Shown here: piece by piece, positions 7,428 to 16,586 of the stretch
Numbering within the stretch: position 1 is the first letter of the stretch
How the letters are laid out: the number at the start of each line of letters is the position of its first letter
From: CAVSJR01 sp963728285
Lineage (GTDB): Bacteria; Actinomycetota; UBA4738; HRBIN12
Assembly: GCA_963728285.1 (NCBI GenBank)
Contig: CAVSJR010000004.1
Coordinates: forward strand, 62,001-126,000
Length of the DNA: 64,000 bases
Direction: 5' to 3'
Position numbers and translations under genes: made by a program
The notes under the pieces: model-generated
Told to the model about the DNA's origin: nothing
The model's database searches: none
What the model saw: the letters and a program-made list of their open reading frames with translations, nothing else

Positions 7428-8240
7428 ATGCGGCCTCCTCGGTCGCCCACCCCGAACGTCCTCCGAATCGTCGCGGTGCTGGGGATGCTGCTCGTCGCCG
7501 CCTCGAGCGCCGGCTGCTCGAGCGGTGCCGATGGCGATTCCTCCGGCATCCCCCCGGGATCGAAGCCGGTCTCCTTCGAGTCCCCGGACGGCGTCGGGCT
7601 CGAGGGCAGGCTGTTTCCCTCCGTCGACGGCGGCGCCGAGGGAAGCCCCGGCGTCGTCCTCGTGCACATGCTCCCGGCCGATCAGCGATCGTGGTTCCCG
7701 TTCGCCGAGCGCCTGGCGAGCGAGGGCTACACCGCGCTCGCGTTCGACCTCCGCGGCTATTGCCCCGGCGGCGCCGGAGGGTGCTCGGACGGCACGAAGG
7801 ACGTCGGGGCCAGCTGGCGGGACGTGGCCGGGGCGGCGACGTTCCTTCGAGCCCAGGGCGTGTCGGGCATCTCGCTCGTCGGCGCCAGCATGGGAGGGAC
7901 GGCCTCGCTCGTCGCCGCCGGGGGCGCCGATCCGCCGGCCGGGCAGGTGCAGGCGGTGATCACCCTGTCCGCCCCGGTGTCGATCGACGGGCTCTCGGCG
8001 CCTCCCGAGTTGCTCCTGTCGATCCAGGCGGCGAAGCTGTTCATCGCGGCCCTGGGCGACGGCGTCGCGGCCGAGGCGGCGCAGGCGCTGTACGAGCAGG
8101 CATCGTCGCCCAAGCGTGTGGAGGTGCTTCCCGTCGATGCCCACGGAACCGACCTGCTCACCGTGAGCCGGGGCGAGGAGGTACAGCGACTGATCGTCTC
8201 GACGCTCGACCGGTACACCGCGGCGCCGCCGACGCCGTGA
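7428..8240 (+). CDS. Lipoprotein alpha/beta hydrolase
   Basis: A 270-residue exported lipoprotein: a basic N-terminus, a hydrophobic stretch and a lipobox ending SSAGC at about residue 30. The mature part has an alpha/beta-hydrolase fold: an HMLPADQRSW loop after strand 3 (oxyanion region), the nucleophile elbow GASMGG (GxSxG), and a probable catalytic histidine in VDAHGTDLL near the C-terminus. Dienelactone hydrolase/esterase-like; substrate unknown. It begins 15 bp after the bTHX-like gene and ends 17 codon-free bases before the next start, so it may be part of the same transcript. Confidence 0.75.
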   Translation: MRPPRSPTPNVLRIVAVLGMLLVAASSAGCSSGADGDSSGIPPGSKPVSFESPDGVGLEGRLFPSVDGGAEGSPGVVLVHMLPADQRSWFPFAERLASEGYTALAFDLRGYCPGGAGGCSDGTKDVGASWRDVAGAATFLRAQGVSGISLVGASMGGTASLVAAGGADPPAGQVQAVITLSAPVSIDGLSAPPELLLSIQAAKLFIAALGDGVAAEAAQALYEQASSPKRVEVLPVDAHGTDLLTVSRGEEVQRLIVSTLDRYTAAPPTP

Positions 8241-8259
8241 CGTGTGCGCGGCGGCCGTG

Positions 8260-9063
8260 ATGCGCCCGATCGTGTTCCTGACGGACTACGGGCTCGGGGA
8301 CGAGTTCGTCGGCGTGTGTCACGGGGTCATGGAGCGCATCGCCCCGGGCGTGACGGTGATCGACCTCACGCATGCGATCCCGCGCGAGGACGTCGTGCAG
8401 GGCGCGCTCACGCTCGGGCGCGCCGTCCGGTTCATGCCCGATGACGCCGTGCACCTCGCGGTCGTCGATCCGGGCGTGGGGTCGGATCGGCGCGCGATCG
8501 GCGTGGCGTGCGCGTCGGGGGCGGTGCTCGTCGGCCCCGACAACGGGCTGCTGTCGATGGCGTGGGACGAGCTGGGCGGTGCGCGACTCGCCGCGGAGAT
8601 CACGTCCTCCGCGGTGCGGCTCGAGCCGATGTCGGAGACCTTCCACGGCCGCGACATCTTCGCGCCCGCGGCGGCCCATCTCGCCCGGGGCATGGCCGTG
8701 GACGAGCTCGGTCCGGGGGTCGACCTCGCGGGCCTGCGCACGGTGGAGCTTCCCGGCCCGATGGTGGCGCCGGGGGTGCTGGGCGGAAGGGTCGTTGCGA
8801 TCGACGGCTTCGGCAACGTCCAGATGAACATCACGCCGCGGGACCTCGAGGCCGCCGGCCTCGGCGACGCCGTGCAGATCGGAACGAGGGTCGTGCCGCG
8901 TGTCGGGACCTTCGCCGACGCGCAGCCCGGATCCGCGGCCGCGTTCATCGACTCGCAGGGATACCTCGCCCTCGCCGTGAACGGCGGCAGCGCCGCGCAG
9001 GCGTTCGGCCTGTCCCGCGGCGACACGGTCGTGTTGAGCCCGCCCGACGAGCGCCCGGAGTAG
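8260..9063 (+). CDS. SAM hydrolase (DUF62; SAM-dependent hydroxide adenosyltransferase)
   Basis: About 267 residues with all hallmarks of the DUF62/SAM hydroxide adenosyltransferase family: FLTDYGLGDEFVG at the N-terminus, VVDPGVGSDRRAIG, GPDNGLL and TFHGRDIFAPAAA, plus the C-terminal IDGFGNVQ barrel motif. Members cleave S-adenosylmethionine to adenosine and methionine; related halogenases use fluoride or chloride. I place the start at ATG 8260 (MRPIVFLTDYG); GTG codons at 8257 and 8242 are upstream alternatives. Confidence 0.88.
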   Translation: MRPIVFLTDYGLGDEFVGVCHGVMERIAPGVTVIDLTHAIPREDVVQGALTLGRAVRFMPDDAVHLAVVDPGVGSDRRAIGVACASGAVLVGPDNGLLSMAWDELGGARLAAEITSSAVRLEPMSETFHGRDIFAPAAAHLARGMAVDELGPGVDLAGLRTVELPGPMVAPGVLGGRVVAIDGFGNVQMNITPRDLEAAGLGDAVQIGTRVVPRVGTFADAQPGSAAAFIDSQGYLALAVNGGSAAQAFGLSRGDTVVLSPPDERPE

Positions 9064-9071
9064 CGGACGGC

Positions 9072-9224
9072 CTAGGGGGTAGGAGGTGGGGAGGGGATCT
9101 GGCCGACGCTCGCCGGACCCGGGAGGGGCGCTCGGTCGCCGGATGCGAGGGTGTATTGGATGATGCCGGTCACGATCAAGACCACGACCAGGATGATGAG
9201 GGTGATCGCCGTTCCGCGTCGCAC
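9072..9224 (-). CDS. Small single-pass membrane protein (50 aa)
   Basis: Fifty residues: a basic start (VRRGTA), one strongly hydrophobic helix (ITLIILVVVLIVTGIIQYTL) and a proline-rich tail (SVGQIPSPPPTP). No family recognised. GTG 9224 lies exactly seven bases behind a TAGCCT box on the minus strand, the same leaderless arrangement as other genes here, which supports it being real. Confidence 0.6.
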   Translation of the reverse strand: MRRGTAITLIILVVVLIVTGIIQYTLASGDRAPLPGPASVGQIPSPPPTP

Positions 9225-9231
9225 ACGCGGA

Positions 9232-9237
9232 AGGCTA
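9232..9237 (-). promoter_or_regulatory. -10 box (TAGCCT), leaderless promoter
   Basis: TAGCCT on the minus strand ends seven bases before GTG 9224. It lies just upstream of the divergent VOC gene's ribosome-binding site. Confidence 0.5.
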
Positions 9238-9251
9238 CCAAGGGAGGCGTG

Positions 9252-9722
9252 ATGGCCGAGACGACGCGAGCCGCTTCGACGCAGGATATCCAGCCACAGG
9301 AGATCGGGCACGTCGTGCTTCGCGTGCGCGAGCTCGAGCGCTCGATTCCCTTCTACGAGCTCCTGGGATTCCGCAAGGTGGGCCAGATCGGCAACATGAT
9401 GGTGTTCTTCACGGCGACGGGGGCGAACCATCACGACCTTGCGTTGCAGGCGGTCGGCCGCGATGCGCCGTCGCCGGGCCCGAACGCCGTCGGCCTGTAC
9501 CACGTCGCGATCCGGCTGCCGTCGGACGAGTCGGTCCGTGCGGCGTTCCGCGTGCTCGCCGACGCGGGCGCGGAGATCGTGGGCGCGAGCGATCACGGCG
9601 TCTCGCACAGCCTCTACATCAAGGATCCGGACGGCATCGAGCTCGAGCTGTACGCCGATGTCCCCGGGTGGGAGGAGCACGGGGACGAGGTCGCGACGAT
9701 TCGGCCCTGGGATCCTCGGTAG
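9252..9722 (+). CDS. VOC (glyoxalase/extradiol dioxygenase-like) protein
   Basis: A 156-residue vicinal-oxygen-chelate protein with two beta-alpha-beta-beta-beta modules. Likely metal ligands are the histidine of IGHVVLRV (about residue 20), the histidine of LYHVAIRL, and the glutamate of DGIELELYAD, which is the family's H-H-E arrangement. Catechol 2,3-dioxygenase or glyoxalase-like chemistry is possible; substrate unknown. ATG 9252 has a GGGAGG site. It converges with the following minus-strand isomerase gene. Confidence 0.85.
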   Translation: MAETTRAASTQDIQPQEIGHVVLRVRELERSIPFYELLGFRKVGQIGNMMVFFTATGANHHDLALQAVGRDAPSPGPNAVGLYHVAIRLPSDESVRAAFRVLADAGAEIVGASDHGVSHSLYIKDPDGIELELYADVPGWEEHGDEVATIRPWDPR

Positions 9723-9745
9723 CTCGAGGCGTCGCCGGGAGCTCC

Positions 9746-10531
9746 CTAGACGGTGAGCGGCAGTCGCGCCTCGCAGAACTCGCGCTGGCGAACCAGCACG
9801 TCGCGGATCGACGCCTCGCTTCCGAGGTAGGGCCGGACGTCGAGCTCGAGCGAGACGTTCCCGCGGAACCCGTCGCTCCCGAGCTCGTCGAGGAACTCGC
9901 TGATCGGGAGCACGCCCTCGTCCACCGGCAGGTGCGAGTCCCACCCCTTGCCGGCGTTGTTGGAGAGGTGGACGTGTGCGAGCTGTCCGTTGAGCTGACG
10001 GGCCGAGTCGATGAGATCGAGCCCGCTCACCGCCGCGTGGCTCGTGTCGAGCACCACGTGCTCGAATCGCTCGTACCGTTCGAGCTCCTGGTCCGCGTGG
10101 AATCGGACGCCTCCCTCGCCTCGAAGGCGGAGGGGGAACATGTTCTCCACCGCGATGGAGACCCCGGTGCGAGCGGAGAAGTCGGGCAGTCGCTCCTCGA
10201 GCCAGCGGCGATAGTCGCGTTGCCAGCGGAACGGGGGATGCACGACCACCAGCGAGGCGCCGACCTCCTCCGCGAGGTGGACGGAGCGATAGATCTTCTG
10301 AATCGGATCCGCGCCGAACACTCGCCGCGTGATCAAAAGGAACGGTGCGTGGATCGCCTCGACCCGAAGGTCGTAGTCCGCCGCGAGGCCGGCCAGCAGG
10401 TGGCCGTCCTGCGTCGCCGGCTCCTTGGTGACCATCACCTCGACGGCCTTGTAGCCGGCGTCGGCGATCGCCGCGAAGGCCTCTCGGAGCGGGCGTTGGT
10501 AGAAGGCGGCCGTGGAGAAGAGGAGTTGCAT
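9746..10531 (-). CDS. Sugar phosphate isomerase/epimerase (xylose isomerase-like TIM barrel)
   Basis: A 261-residue AP_endonuc_2-type TIM barrel. Strand-end residues typical of the family are visible: GYKAVEVMV, EAIHAPFLL, SLVVVHPPF, VSIAVENMFP (metal-ligand glutamate), LDTSHAAVSG, HVHLSNNAG and VSLELDVRP. It probably isomerises or epimerises a small sugar or polyol; substrate unknown. The start at ATG 10531 is fixed by a TAGAAT box eight bases upstream; a longer upstream reading frame would overlap that promoter. Confidence 0.82.
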   Translation of the reverse strand: MQLLFSTAAFYQRPLREAFAAIADAGYKAVEVMVTKEPATQDGHLLAGLAADYDLRVEAIHAPFLLITRRVFGADPIQKIYRSVHLAEEVGASLVVVHPPFRWQRDYRRWLEERLPDFSARTGVSIAVENMFPLRLRGEGGVRFHADQELERYERFEHVVLDTSHAAVSGLDLIDSARQLNGQLAHVHLSNNAGKGWDSHLPVDEGVLPISEFLDELGSDGFRGNVSLELDVRPYLGSEASIRDVLVRQREFCEARLPLTV

Positions 10532-10539
10532 GAAAGCGT

Positions 10540-10545
10540 ATTCTA
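10540..10545 (-). promoter_or_regulatory. -10 box (TAGAAT), leaderless promoter
   Basis: TAGAAT on the minus strand ends eight bases before ATG 10531 of the TIM-barrel gene. Confidence 0.6.
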
Positions 10546-10580
10546 CCGGCGCGACCTGGGGGTTCGGGAAGGTAGCCTGC

Positions 10581-11300
10581 ATGGCGAAGATGTGGATTTT
10601 CCCGGCGCTCGGATCGGTCGTTGCCCTGGCGTTCGCCGGGTTGCTCGCCCGCCGGTACCTGGATCGCCGGCGGCCGCCCGAGATCCTGTGGTCGCTCGCG
10701 CTCCTGATGTACGCGGTGGCGTCGGCGGCGCTGGCCCTGGGGGCCGGCGATGGCTGGTCGACGGGGGAGTATCGCGCCTACTGGCTCTTCGGAGCCGTCC
10801 TGACCGTCCCCTTCCTGGCGATGGGAGAGGTCTATCTCCTGGTCAAACGGCGCGTCGTGGCCGACGTCCTGCTCCTCGTCCTGCTGTTCGCCGCCGCCTT
10901 CGCGTTGAACAGGATCCGCACCGCGACGCTCGTGGCGACCGCGCTGGACGCCGATCTGCCCCGCGGGTCCCGTGCCTGGGCGAACGATCCCTTCGTGCTC
11001 GATCTCGCCCGCATCTACTCCTTCGCCGGCTTCTTCATCCTGCTCGGGGGGACCCTCTGGTCGGCCTGGAGCATGCGGAGCGCGAGCGCGCTGCGAAACC
11101 GCTTCCTCGGCACGCTCGGGATCGCGATCGGAGCCACGATCGTCGCCGCCGGCTCCGGATTCGCCGCCGCGGGGAACCTGGCCGGGTTCTCCCTGATGAT
11201 CACCGCCGGCGTGGCCGTCATGTTCTGGGGCTTTCGCCGGGCCTCCCGCCCGTCGGCCGATCGGCCTCCGGCGCAGGTCCGAACATCCCGGGGCGAGTGA
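10581..11300 (+). CDS. Polytopic membrane protein, unknown function
   Basis: A 239-residue protein with about seven hydrophobic segments (for example FPALGSVVALAFAGLLA, ILWSLALLMYAVASAALAL, VLLLVLLFAAAFAL and IGATIVAAGSGFAAAG) and basic loops. No transporter or enzyme motif recognised. ATG 10581 follows GGGAAGG at about -12; ATG 10590 is a second candidate behind TAGCCT. Divergent from the isomerase gene. Confidence 0.65.
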   Translation: MAKMWIFPALGSVVALAFAGLLARRYLDRRRPPEILWSLALLMYAVASAALALGAGDGWSTGEYRAYWLFGAVLTVPFLAMGEVYLLVKRRVVADVLLLVLLFAAAFALNRIRTATLVATALDADLPRGSRAWANDPFVLDLARIYSFAGFFILLGGTLWSAWSMRSASALRNRFLGTLGIAIGATIVAAGSGFAAAGNLAGFSLMITAGVAVMFWGFRRASRPSADRPPAQVRTSRGE

Positions 11301-11417
11301 TCCGCCCGGAGCGGCTGCCCGAAGTAGGGTTGAGCAACGCCGCCGAAACGGACCAAAGGGGGTGAGGCGGCGGCATCGAGGGGCCGTCCTCGAGCCGCTT
11401 GCAGGCGTGCGATCCGC

Positions 11418-11438
11418 GTCGCGCGACAGTCGCGCGAC
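11418..11438. promoter_or_regulatory. Tandem palindromic element before the DUF4331 operon
   Basis: The nonamer TCGCGCGAC occurs twice, separated by AG, and its core TCGCGCGA is itself a perfect palindrome. It lies 27-47 bases upstream of the GTG at 11465 and could be a dimeric operator. Nothing identifies the regulator. The rest of the 164-bp gap (11301-11464) holds only the AGGAGG site at 11455-11460. Confidence 0.35.
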
Positions 11439-11464
11439 CGATTCGAAGCCCACAGGAGGTTTCC

Positions 11465-12883
11465 GTGCCGAAGAAGCGCTTTGGACGACGCGCGCTCGCG
11501 ACCGCGACCGCGCTGGCGATGGGGGTGGGGCTCTACGCCGGCCTCGCGCCGACCACCGGCCTGGCGTCGAGCCACCGCGAGGCGCCGCTCGTGTCCGCCG
11601 ACCCGCAGGTCGACAACACCGACGTCTACGCGTTCGTGAGTCCGGACGAGCCGGACAGGGTCAACCTGATCAGCTCGTGGATCCCGTTCGAGGAGCCGGC
11701 CGGCGGCCCGAACTTCTATCCGTGGGCGCCCGGCGTTCACTACGACATCAAGATCGACAACGACGGCGACGCTCGCGCGGATCTCATCTACCGGTGGATC
11801 TTCAAGAATCACCGGCGCGACGGCGGCGAATCCTTCCTCTACGCGAACGGCGCGGTCGACTCGCTCGACGACGAGAACCTGCTCTTCTACCAGACCTACG
11901 ATCTGCAGAGGATCGTGGTCGGGGGAGGCACGAGGACGCTCGTCGAGGACGCGATCTCGGTCCCGAGCAACGTCGGCGCGGCGACGATGCCGGCGTTCGA
12001 CGTGCTCTCGGACGAGGGGATCACGCCCGTCGGGCCGAACGGCCTGACCTGGGCGGGGCAGTCGGACGATCCGTTCTTCCTCGATCTGCGGGTCTTCGAC
12101 CTCCTGTACGGCGGCGACTTCAGCGAGGTGGACGACGACACGCTGGCGGGGTTCAACGTCAACACGATGGCCCTGCAGGTGCCCATGGGCAACGTCGCGA
12201 AGGGCGGCGACGCCTCGGCGCACCCGATCATCGGGGTGTGGAGCACGGCCTCGCGCAAGAGCCTGCGCGTGCAGGACCCGGACGGCGGCCTGTCATCGAG
12301 GGGCGACTTCGTCCAGGTCTCGCGCCTCGGCAACCCGCTCGTGAACGAGGTCGTCATCCCGTACAAGGACAAGGACAAGTTCAACGCCTCGAGGCCCGTG
12401 GACGACGGGCAGTTCCTGCGCTCGGTCAACAAGCCCGAGCTGCCGGGCCTCATCGAGCTGATCTACGCGGTTCCGGCGCCCGACTCGGACGACACGACGC
12501 CGGGCATCCAGCGCGATGATCTGATCCAGGTGTTCCTGACCGGGGTGCCGACGCTGAATCAGCCGAAGAACGTGGTGGCCAGCGAGCAGCTGCGGCTCAA
12601 CATGTCGATCCCGCCCTGCGAGGACGGGCCGTGCGCGGAGCACTCCGACCTCGGCGTCATCGGCGGCGACGTGGCCGGATATCCGAACGGCCGGCGGCTG
12701 ACCGACGACGTCATCGACATCTCGCTGCAGGTCGTCGAGGGAGAGCTCCTCGGCAGCCCGAACGACCTCGGCGACGGCGTCGGAGCCAACGACGTCGGCT
12801 TCCTCGATTCCTTCCCCTACGTGGCGTACGCGCACTCGGGATCGAACGAGGACCCGCACCCCACGGCCTCGCCGTCACCGTAG
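11465..12883 (+). CDS. DUF4331 family exported protein
   Basis: A 472-residue protein with an N-terminal signal sequence (basic MPKKRFGRR, then ALATATALAMGVGLYAGLA) followed by the family's diagnostic SSHREAPL right at the mature start. Further typical segments are VDNTDVYAFVSPDEP, NFYPWAPGVHYDIKIDNDGD, NVNTMALQVP and the C-terminal RRLTDDVIDISLQ...FPYVAYAHSG. The biochemical role of DUF4331 is unknown. GTG 11465 has an AGGAGG site. It is the first gene of an operon with a TPR protein and a NicO-type metal transporter. Confidence 0.85.
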   Translation: MPKKRFGRRALATATALAMGVGLYAGLAPTTGLASSHREAPLVSADPQVDNTDVYAFVSPDEPDRVNLISSWIPFEEPAGGPNFYPWAPGVHYDIKIDNDGDARADLIYRWIFKNHRRDGGESFLYANGAVDSLDDENLLFYQTYDLQRIVVGGGTRTLVEDAISVPSNVGAATMPAFDVLSDEGITPVGPNGLTWAGQSDDPFFLDLRVFDLLYGGDFSEVDDDTLAGFNVNTMALQVPMGNVAKGGDASAHPIIGVWSTASRKSLRVQDPDGGLSSRGDFVQVSRLGNPLVNEVVIPYKDKDKFNASRPVDDGQFLRSVNKPELPGLIELIYAVPAPDSDDTTPGIQRDDLIQVFLTGVPTLNQPKNVVASEQLRLNMSIPPCEDGPCAEHSDLGVIGGDVAGYPNGRRLTDDVIDISLQVVEGELLGSPNDLGDGVGANDVGFLDSFPYVAYAHSGSNEDPHPTASPSP

Positions 12884-12961
12884 GCATCGAGCGGAGCGGG
12901 GGGTCCGGCGCTCGCCGGGCCCCCGCTCCCACCCCTGAAGGCATCCGGAGGGATGAGGAAG

Positions 12962-14315
12962 ATGGAGCTCGTGGGCGAGCGAAGCGGAGCGCGACGGGGG
13001 GCCAGGGCCACGCGTGGTCGTGGTGGCGATCGCCGCGGCGCTGTTCCTGGCGGGCGGGGTCGGGCTGTTTCGAGGGTCCGGGAGCTCCGAGCCGGGCGCG
13101 ACGTCCGTCGCGGGCCCCGGCGTGCTCGCCGGTCCCGTCGTCGGGTCGGGGTCGCTGTCGTCGTTGATCGCTCGGCTGCAGGAGCGCGTGCGCGAGGAGC
13201 CCGGCGACTGGCGTTCGCTCGCCTCCCTCGGCGCGGCGTACGTGCAGCAGGCCAGGATCACCGCCGATCCGGGCTACTACCCCAAGGCGCAGGGCGTGCT
13301 GAGCGAGTCGCTGCGGATCCGGGAGGCCGGCAACTTCGAGGCCTACGTCGGACGCGGATCGCTGGAGGCCGCGCGCCACGATTTCGCCGGCGCGCTTCGC
13401 GACGGAGAGCGAGCGGCGCGGATCAATCCCTACAACGGTGACGTCTACGGGGTCATCGGCGACGCGCAGGTCGAGCTCGGACGCTACCGGCAGGCGTTCG
13501 CGACGTTCCAGACGATGGTCGACACGAAGCCCAACGTGGGGTCCTATGCGCGCGTCTCGTACGCGCGGGAGCTCCAGGGGGACGTCCCCGGCGCGGTGGA
13601 GGCGATGAAGCAGGCGCTGCAGGCCGCGGGCACGTCCGCCGACGCCGCCTGGGCGAGCTATCAGCTCGCGGAGCTCGCGTTCAACGACGGCGAGGTCGCC
13701 AGGGCAGCCGGCTACTATCACCGCGCCCTGGAGCTCGATCCGGCGTACGTGCCCCCGCTCGCCGGACTCGCGAAGGTCGCGTGGGCGCGCGGGAGAGCCG
13801 ACGAGGCGATCGAGGGCTACGAGCGGGTGACGAGCGTGTATCCCGCGCCCGAGTACGTGATCGCGCTCGGCGACCTGTATCGATCGGTCGGGCGGACGCG
13901 GCTCGCGAAGCAGCAGGCCGAGCTCGTCCGGGCCGAGGAGCAGCTCTTCGAGGCGAACGGCGTGAACGTCGACCTCGAGATGTCGCTGTACGACGCCGAT
14001 CACGGAGACGCCGCGGCGGCGCTGACCGCGGCGCGTGAGGAGTGGGACCGCCGACACAGCATCCACGTCGCGGACGCCCTCGCGTGGTCGCTGTACGCGA
14101 GCGGCGAGTACCGGGAGGCGCAGACCTACTCGAGGGAGGCGTTGAGGCTCGGCACCCGCAACGCGCTCTTCTTCTTTCACGCTGGGATGATCCAGCTGAA
14201 GCTCGGAGACCGCGCCGAGGCCCGCTCGCTGCTGTCGACCGCCGTCGACATCAATCCCCACTTCTCCATCCGGTGGTCGGGGCTCGCGCGCGAGACCCTG
14301 GACGAGCTGGGATGA
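12962..14315 (+). CDS. Membrane-anchored TPR-repeat protein (probable frame break)
   Basis: About 450 residues. The C-terminal 400 residues are tetratricopeptide repeats, with pairs such as NPYNGDVYGVIGDAQVELGRYRQAF and AGYYHRALELDPAYVPPLAGLA readable. An N-terminal hydrophobic anchor (VVVVAIAAALFLAGGVGLF) precedes a Gly/Ser linker. The continuous frame opens at GTG 13014 directly at the anchor; one base too many near 13010-13013 would connect it to ATG 12962 (MELVGERSGARRG), which has a well-placed GGAGG, giving the expected basic N-terminus. Its stop overlaps the next start (ATGA). Confidence 0.7.
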
Positions 14316-15806
14316 GGGCGGCGCGGCGACTGCTCGTGCTCGCCGCCGTCGCGATCATGGTGGCGGCGGCGCCGTCGCCGGCGTTCGCTCACCCGCTCGG
14401 GAACTTCACCATCAACCTCGCGAGCCGCGTGGAGATGGCTCCCGGCCGCGTTCGCATCGCGTACGTGGTCGACATGGCGGAGATCCCCGCTCAGCAGGCG
14501 AGGCCGGACGTCGACGACGATGGGGACGAGACCCTGTCGCAGGCCGAGCTCGACGCCTGGGCGAGCGAGGTGGCGGGCGACATCGGGCGCAACCTCTCGC
14601 TCGTGATCGACGGCACGACCGTCGCCCTGCGACGGGACTGCGCCACGGCGTCCGAGTCCTCGGGGCAGGCGGGCCTGCCGGTGCTCAGGCTCGACGCCGC
14701 GTTCTCCGGCGCCGTTCCCGAGTCGGGCTCCGCCGTCTACCGGGACGGCAACTATGCCGGCAACATCGGGTGGCACGAGGTCACGGCCGTCGGTGTGGAC
14801 GGCGCGGGACTCGAGGGCTCCACCGTTCCCGCTCGGAGCCTGAGCGACGGGCTTCGCTCCTACCCGCGAGGACCTGCTGTCGAGCCCGCTCGACGTGCGA
14901 ACGGCGTCGTTCACGTACGGGCCCGGCCCCTCGGAGGCCTCGGCCGGCCCGGCGTGTGAGGGGTCGGCCGCCGGAAGCACCGGACCCCGTCCGGGCGAGG
15001 CCGGGGGAGGTTTCGCCGACCTCGTCTCGCGCTCGGACCTCGGCCTCGGGGTGATCGCGCTGTCCATGCTGCTCGCCCTCGGGTTCGGAGCGCTCCACGC
15101 GGTCGGGCCGGGACACGGCAAGACGCTCATGGCCGCCTACCTCGTCGGCGCCGGCGGGCGCGCTCGACAGGCCGTCGCCGTCGGCGGCGCGGTCGCGGTC
15201 ATGCACACGGCGTCGGTGCTCGCGCTCGGCGTGCTCGTGCTGTCGCTCGAGCGCACGTTTCCGCCCGAGCGCGTCTATCCCTGGCTCGGCCTCGCATCGG
15301 GGCTCGTTGCGCTCGGCCTCGGAGCTGCCCTGCTCGTGCGGCGACTCGGCGCGTGGGCCAACGTGCGGCGAACCGAGCGCGAGCACCGTGTCGCCGTGGA
15401 CGAAGCTCGCTCGCCCGAGGGGCACCGCCACGCTCGGGAGGGGCTCGACCACGACCACGGCCCGGGCGGCCACGTGCATCTCGCGCCCGACGCGCCGGTG
15501 CTGTCGCGCCGCGGTCTGATGGCGCTGGCCGTCGCCGGCGGGATCCTGCCGTCCCCGACGGCGCTGGTCGTGCTGCTGTCCGCGGTCTCGTTCCAGCGCG
15601 TCGCCTTCGGCTTGGCGCTGATCGCCATGTTCAGCGTCGGGCTCGCCGCCTCGCTCATCGTCGTCGGGCTGCTCGCGCTGCGGGCGCGCGACGCGGTCTC
15701 GAGCCGCCTGTCGACCGGCCTCGGGCGGCTCGTCCCCGTGCTGTCGGCCTCGGTCATCGTCGCCGTCGGGGCGTTCCTGACGGTGCGCGGCATCGCGCAG
15801 GTCTAG
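14312..15806 (+). CDS. NicO/RcnA-type nickel/cobalt transporter, one frame break
   Basis: A roughly 497-residue protein. A signal peptide ends at AFAHPLGNFTIN, the characteristic start of the periplasmic domain of this family, followed by an acidic segment (VDDDGDETLSQAELD). The membrane part contains LHAVGPGHGKTLMAAYLVG, the NicO signature, a His-rich cytoplasmic loop (GHRHAREGLDHDHGPGGHVH) expected to bind metal, and GGILPSPTALVVLLSA. One extra base near 14876 (CCG-C-GAG) breaks the frame between the two domains. Start overlaps the TPR gene by 4 bp. Probably exports or imports Ni2+/Co2+. Confidence 0.82.
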
Positions 15807-15841
15807 GCGGCTCGGGCAGGTCTCGGCGGCTCCGGCGAGGC

Positions 15842-16585
15842 CTACGCCGCGAGCGAGGACGACCAGGCCCAGTCCTCCGCCGGCGTCGTCGGCTGGGACG
15901 TGTCGGGCTCCTCGGTGATCAGCAGCTGGTCGTACTCGCTCGTGTCGATGGTGAGCGCGAGCACCACGTAGCCGCCCTCGGGCACGAATTCGCCGGCGTA
16001 GTCCCATGCCCCGCCGCGGCCGAACCAGATGCGGTAGACGTCGCCGGGGCGCGGATCCGGGACCTGCGTTCCGACGAGGGTGAATCGCTCCAGGTCGGGG
16101 CCGGAGATCTCGACCATGGCGTTGTCGGGGCGGTTGCCCTCCTCGGCCTGGAGCCCGACGGGCGTGGCGCCGCGAGCCGAGGCATCGGAGAGCGCCTGGG
16201 TGACGAGCTTGCGCTGGTTCTCGATCTCGCCCACGCGTCCGCTGAGCGAGACGGCGAATCCCGCGACCGCCACGAGCGCGACGAAGCTCGCCGCGGCGGC
16301 CATCGCCGGGACGCTGAACCGATGGACCCGGCCGGGGGCCGGCCCGCTTCGGATCTCCCGTTGCAGGCGGGGCAGCAGCGTGTCCGGCGGCTCCAGGGGC
16401 GGCACCGAGAGCGCGATGTCGCCGGTGATCGCCTGGAAGTCGACGAGGATCTCCCGGCAGAGGGAGCAGCTCGGGACGTGGCCGGCGAGCAGGCGGTCCG
16501 CCCGGGCGGCGTCCTCGCCGCTCAGGCTCTGCAGGGCGTAGCCCGCCAGCAGCTCCTCGATCCGATCGTGGTCGTCTACAGCCAT
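15842..16585 (-). CDS. Anti-sigma factor (RskA-like, zinc-finger)
   Basis: A 247-residue membrane anti-sigma factor. The N-terminal domain carries a zinc-binding anti-sigma motif (GHVPSCSLCREIL: H-x3-C-x2-C), a single transmembrane helix follows (PAMAAAASFVALVAVAGFAVSL), and the external domain is RskA-like (VYRIWFGRGGAWDYAG, GGYVVLALTID). It should sequester the sigma factor encoded immediately upstream until released by regulated proteolysis. ATG 16585 lies one base beyond the sigma stop codon, so translation is coupled. Confidence 0.88.
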   Translation of the reverse strand: MAVDDHDRIEELLAGYALQSLSGEDAARADRLLAGHVPSCSLCREILVDFQAITGDIALSVPPLEPPDTLLPRLQREIRSGPAPGRVHRFSVPAMAAAASFVALVAVAGFAVSLSGRVGEIENQRKLVTQALSDASARGATPVGLQAEEGNRPDNAMVEISGPDLERFTLVGTQVPDPRPGDVYRIWFGRGGAWDYAGEFVPEGGYVVLALTIDTSEYDQLLITEEPDTSQPTTPAEDWAWSSSLAA

Positions 16586-16586
16586 T

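Noticed and set aside
15800..15842. Imperfect 19-bp direct repeat between the converging NicO and anti-sigma genes
   Set aside because: Short, imperfect and GC-rich; no stable hairpin or T-run, so not called as a terminator or site.
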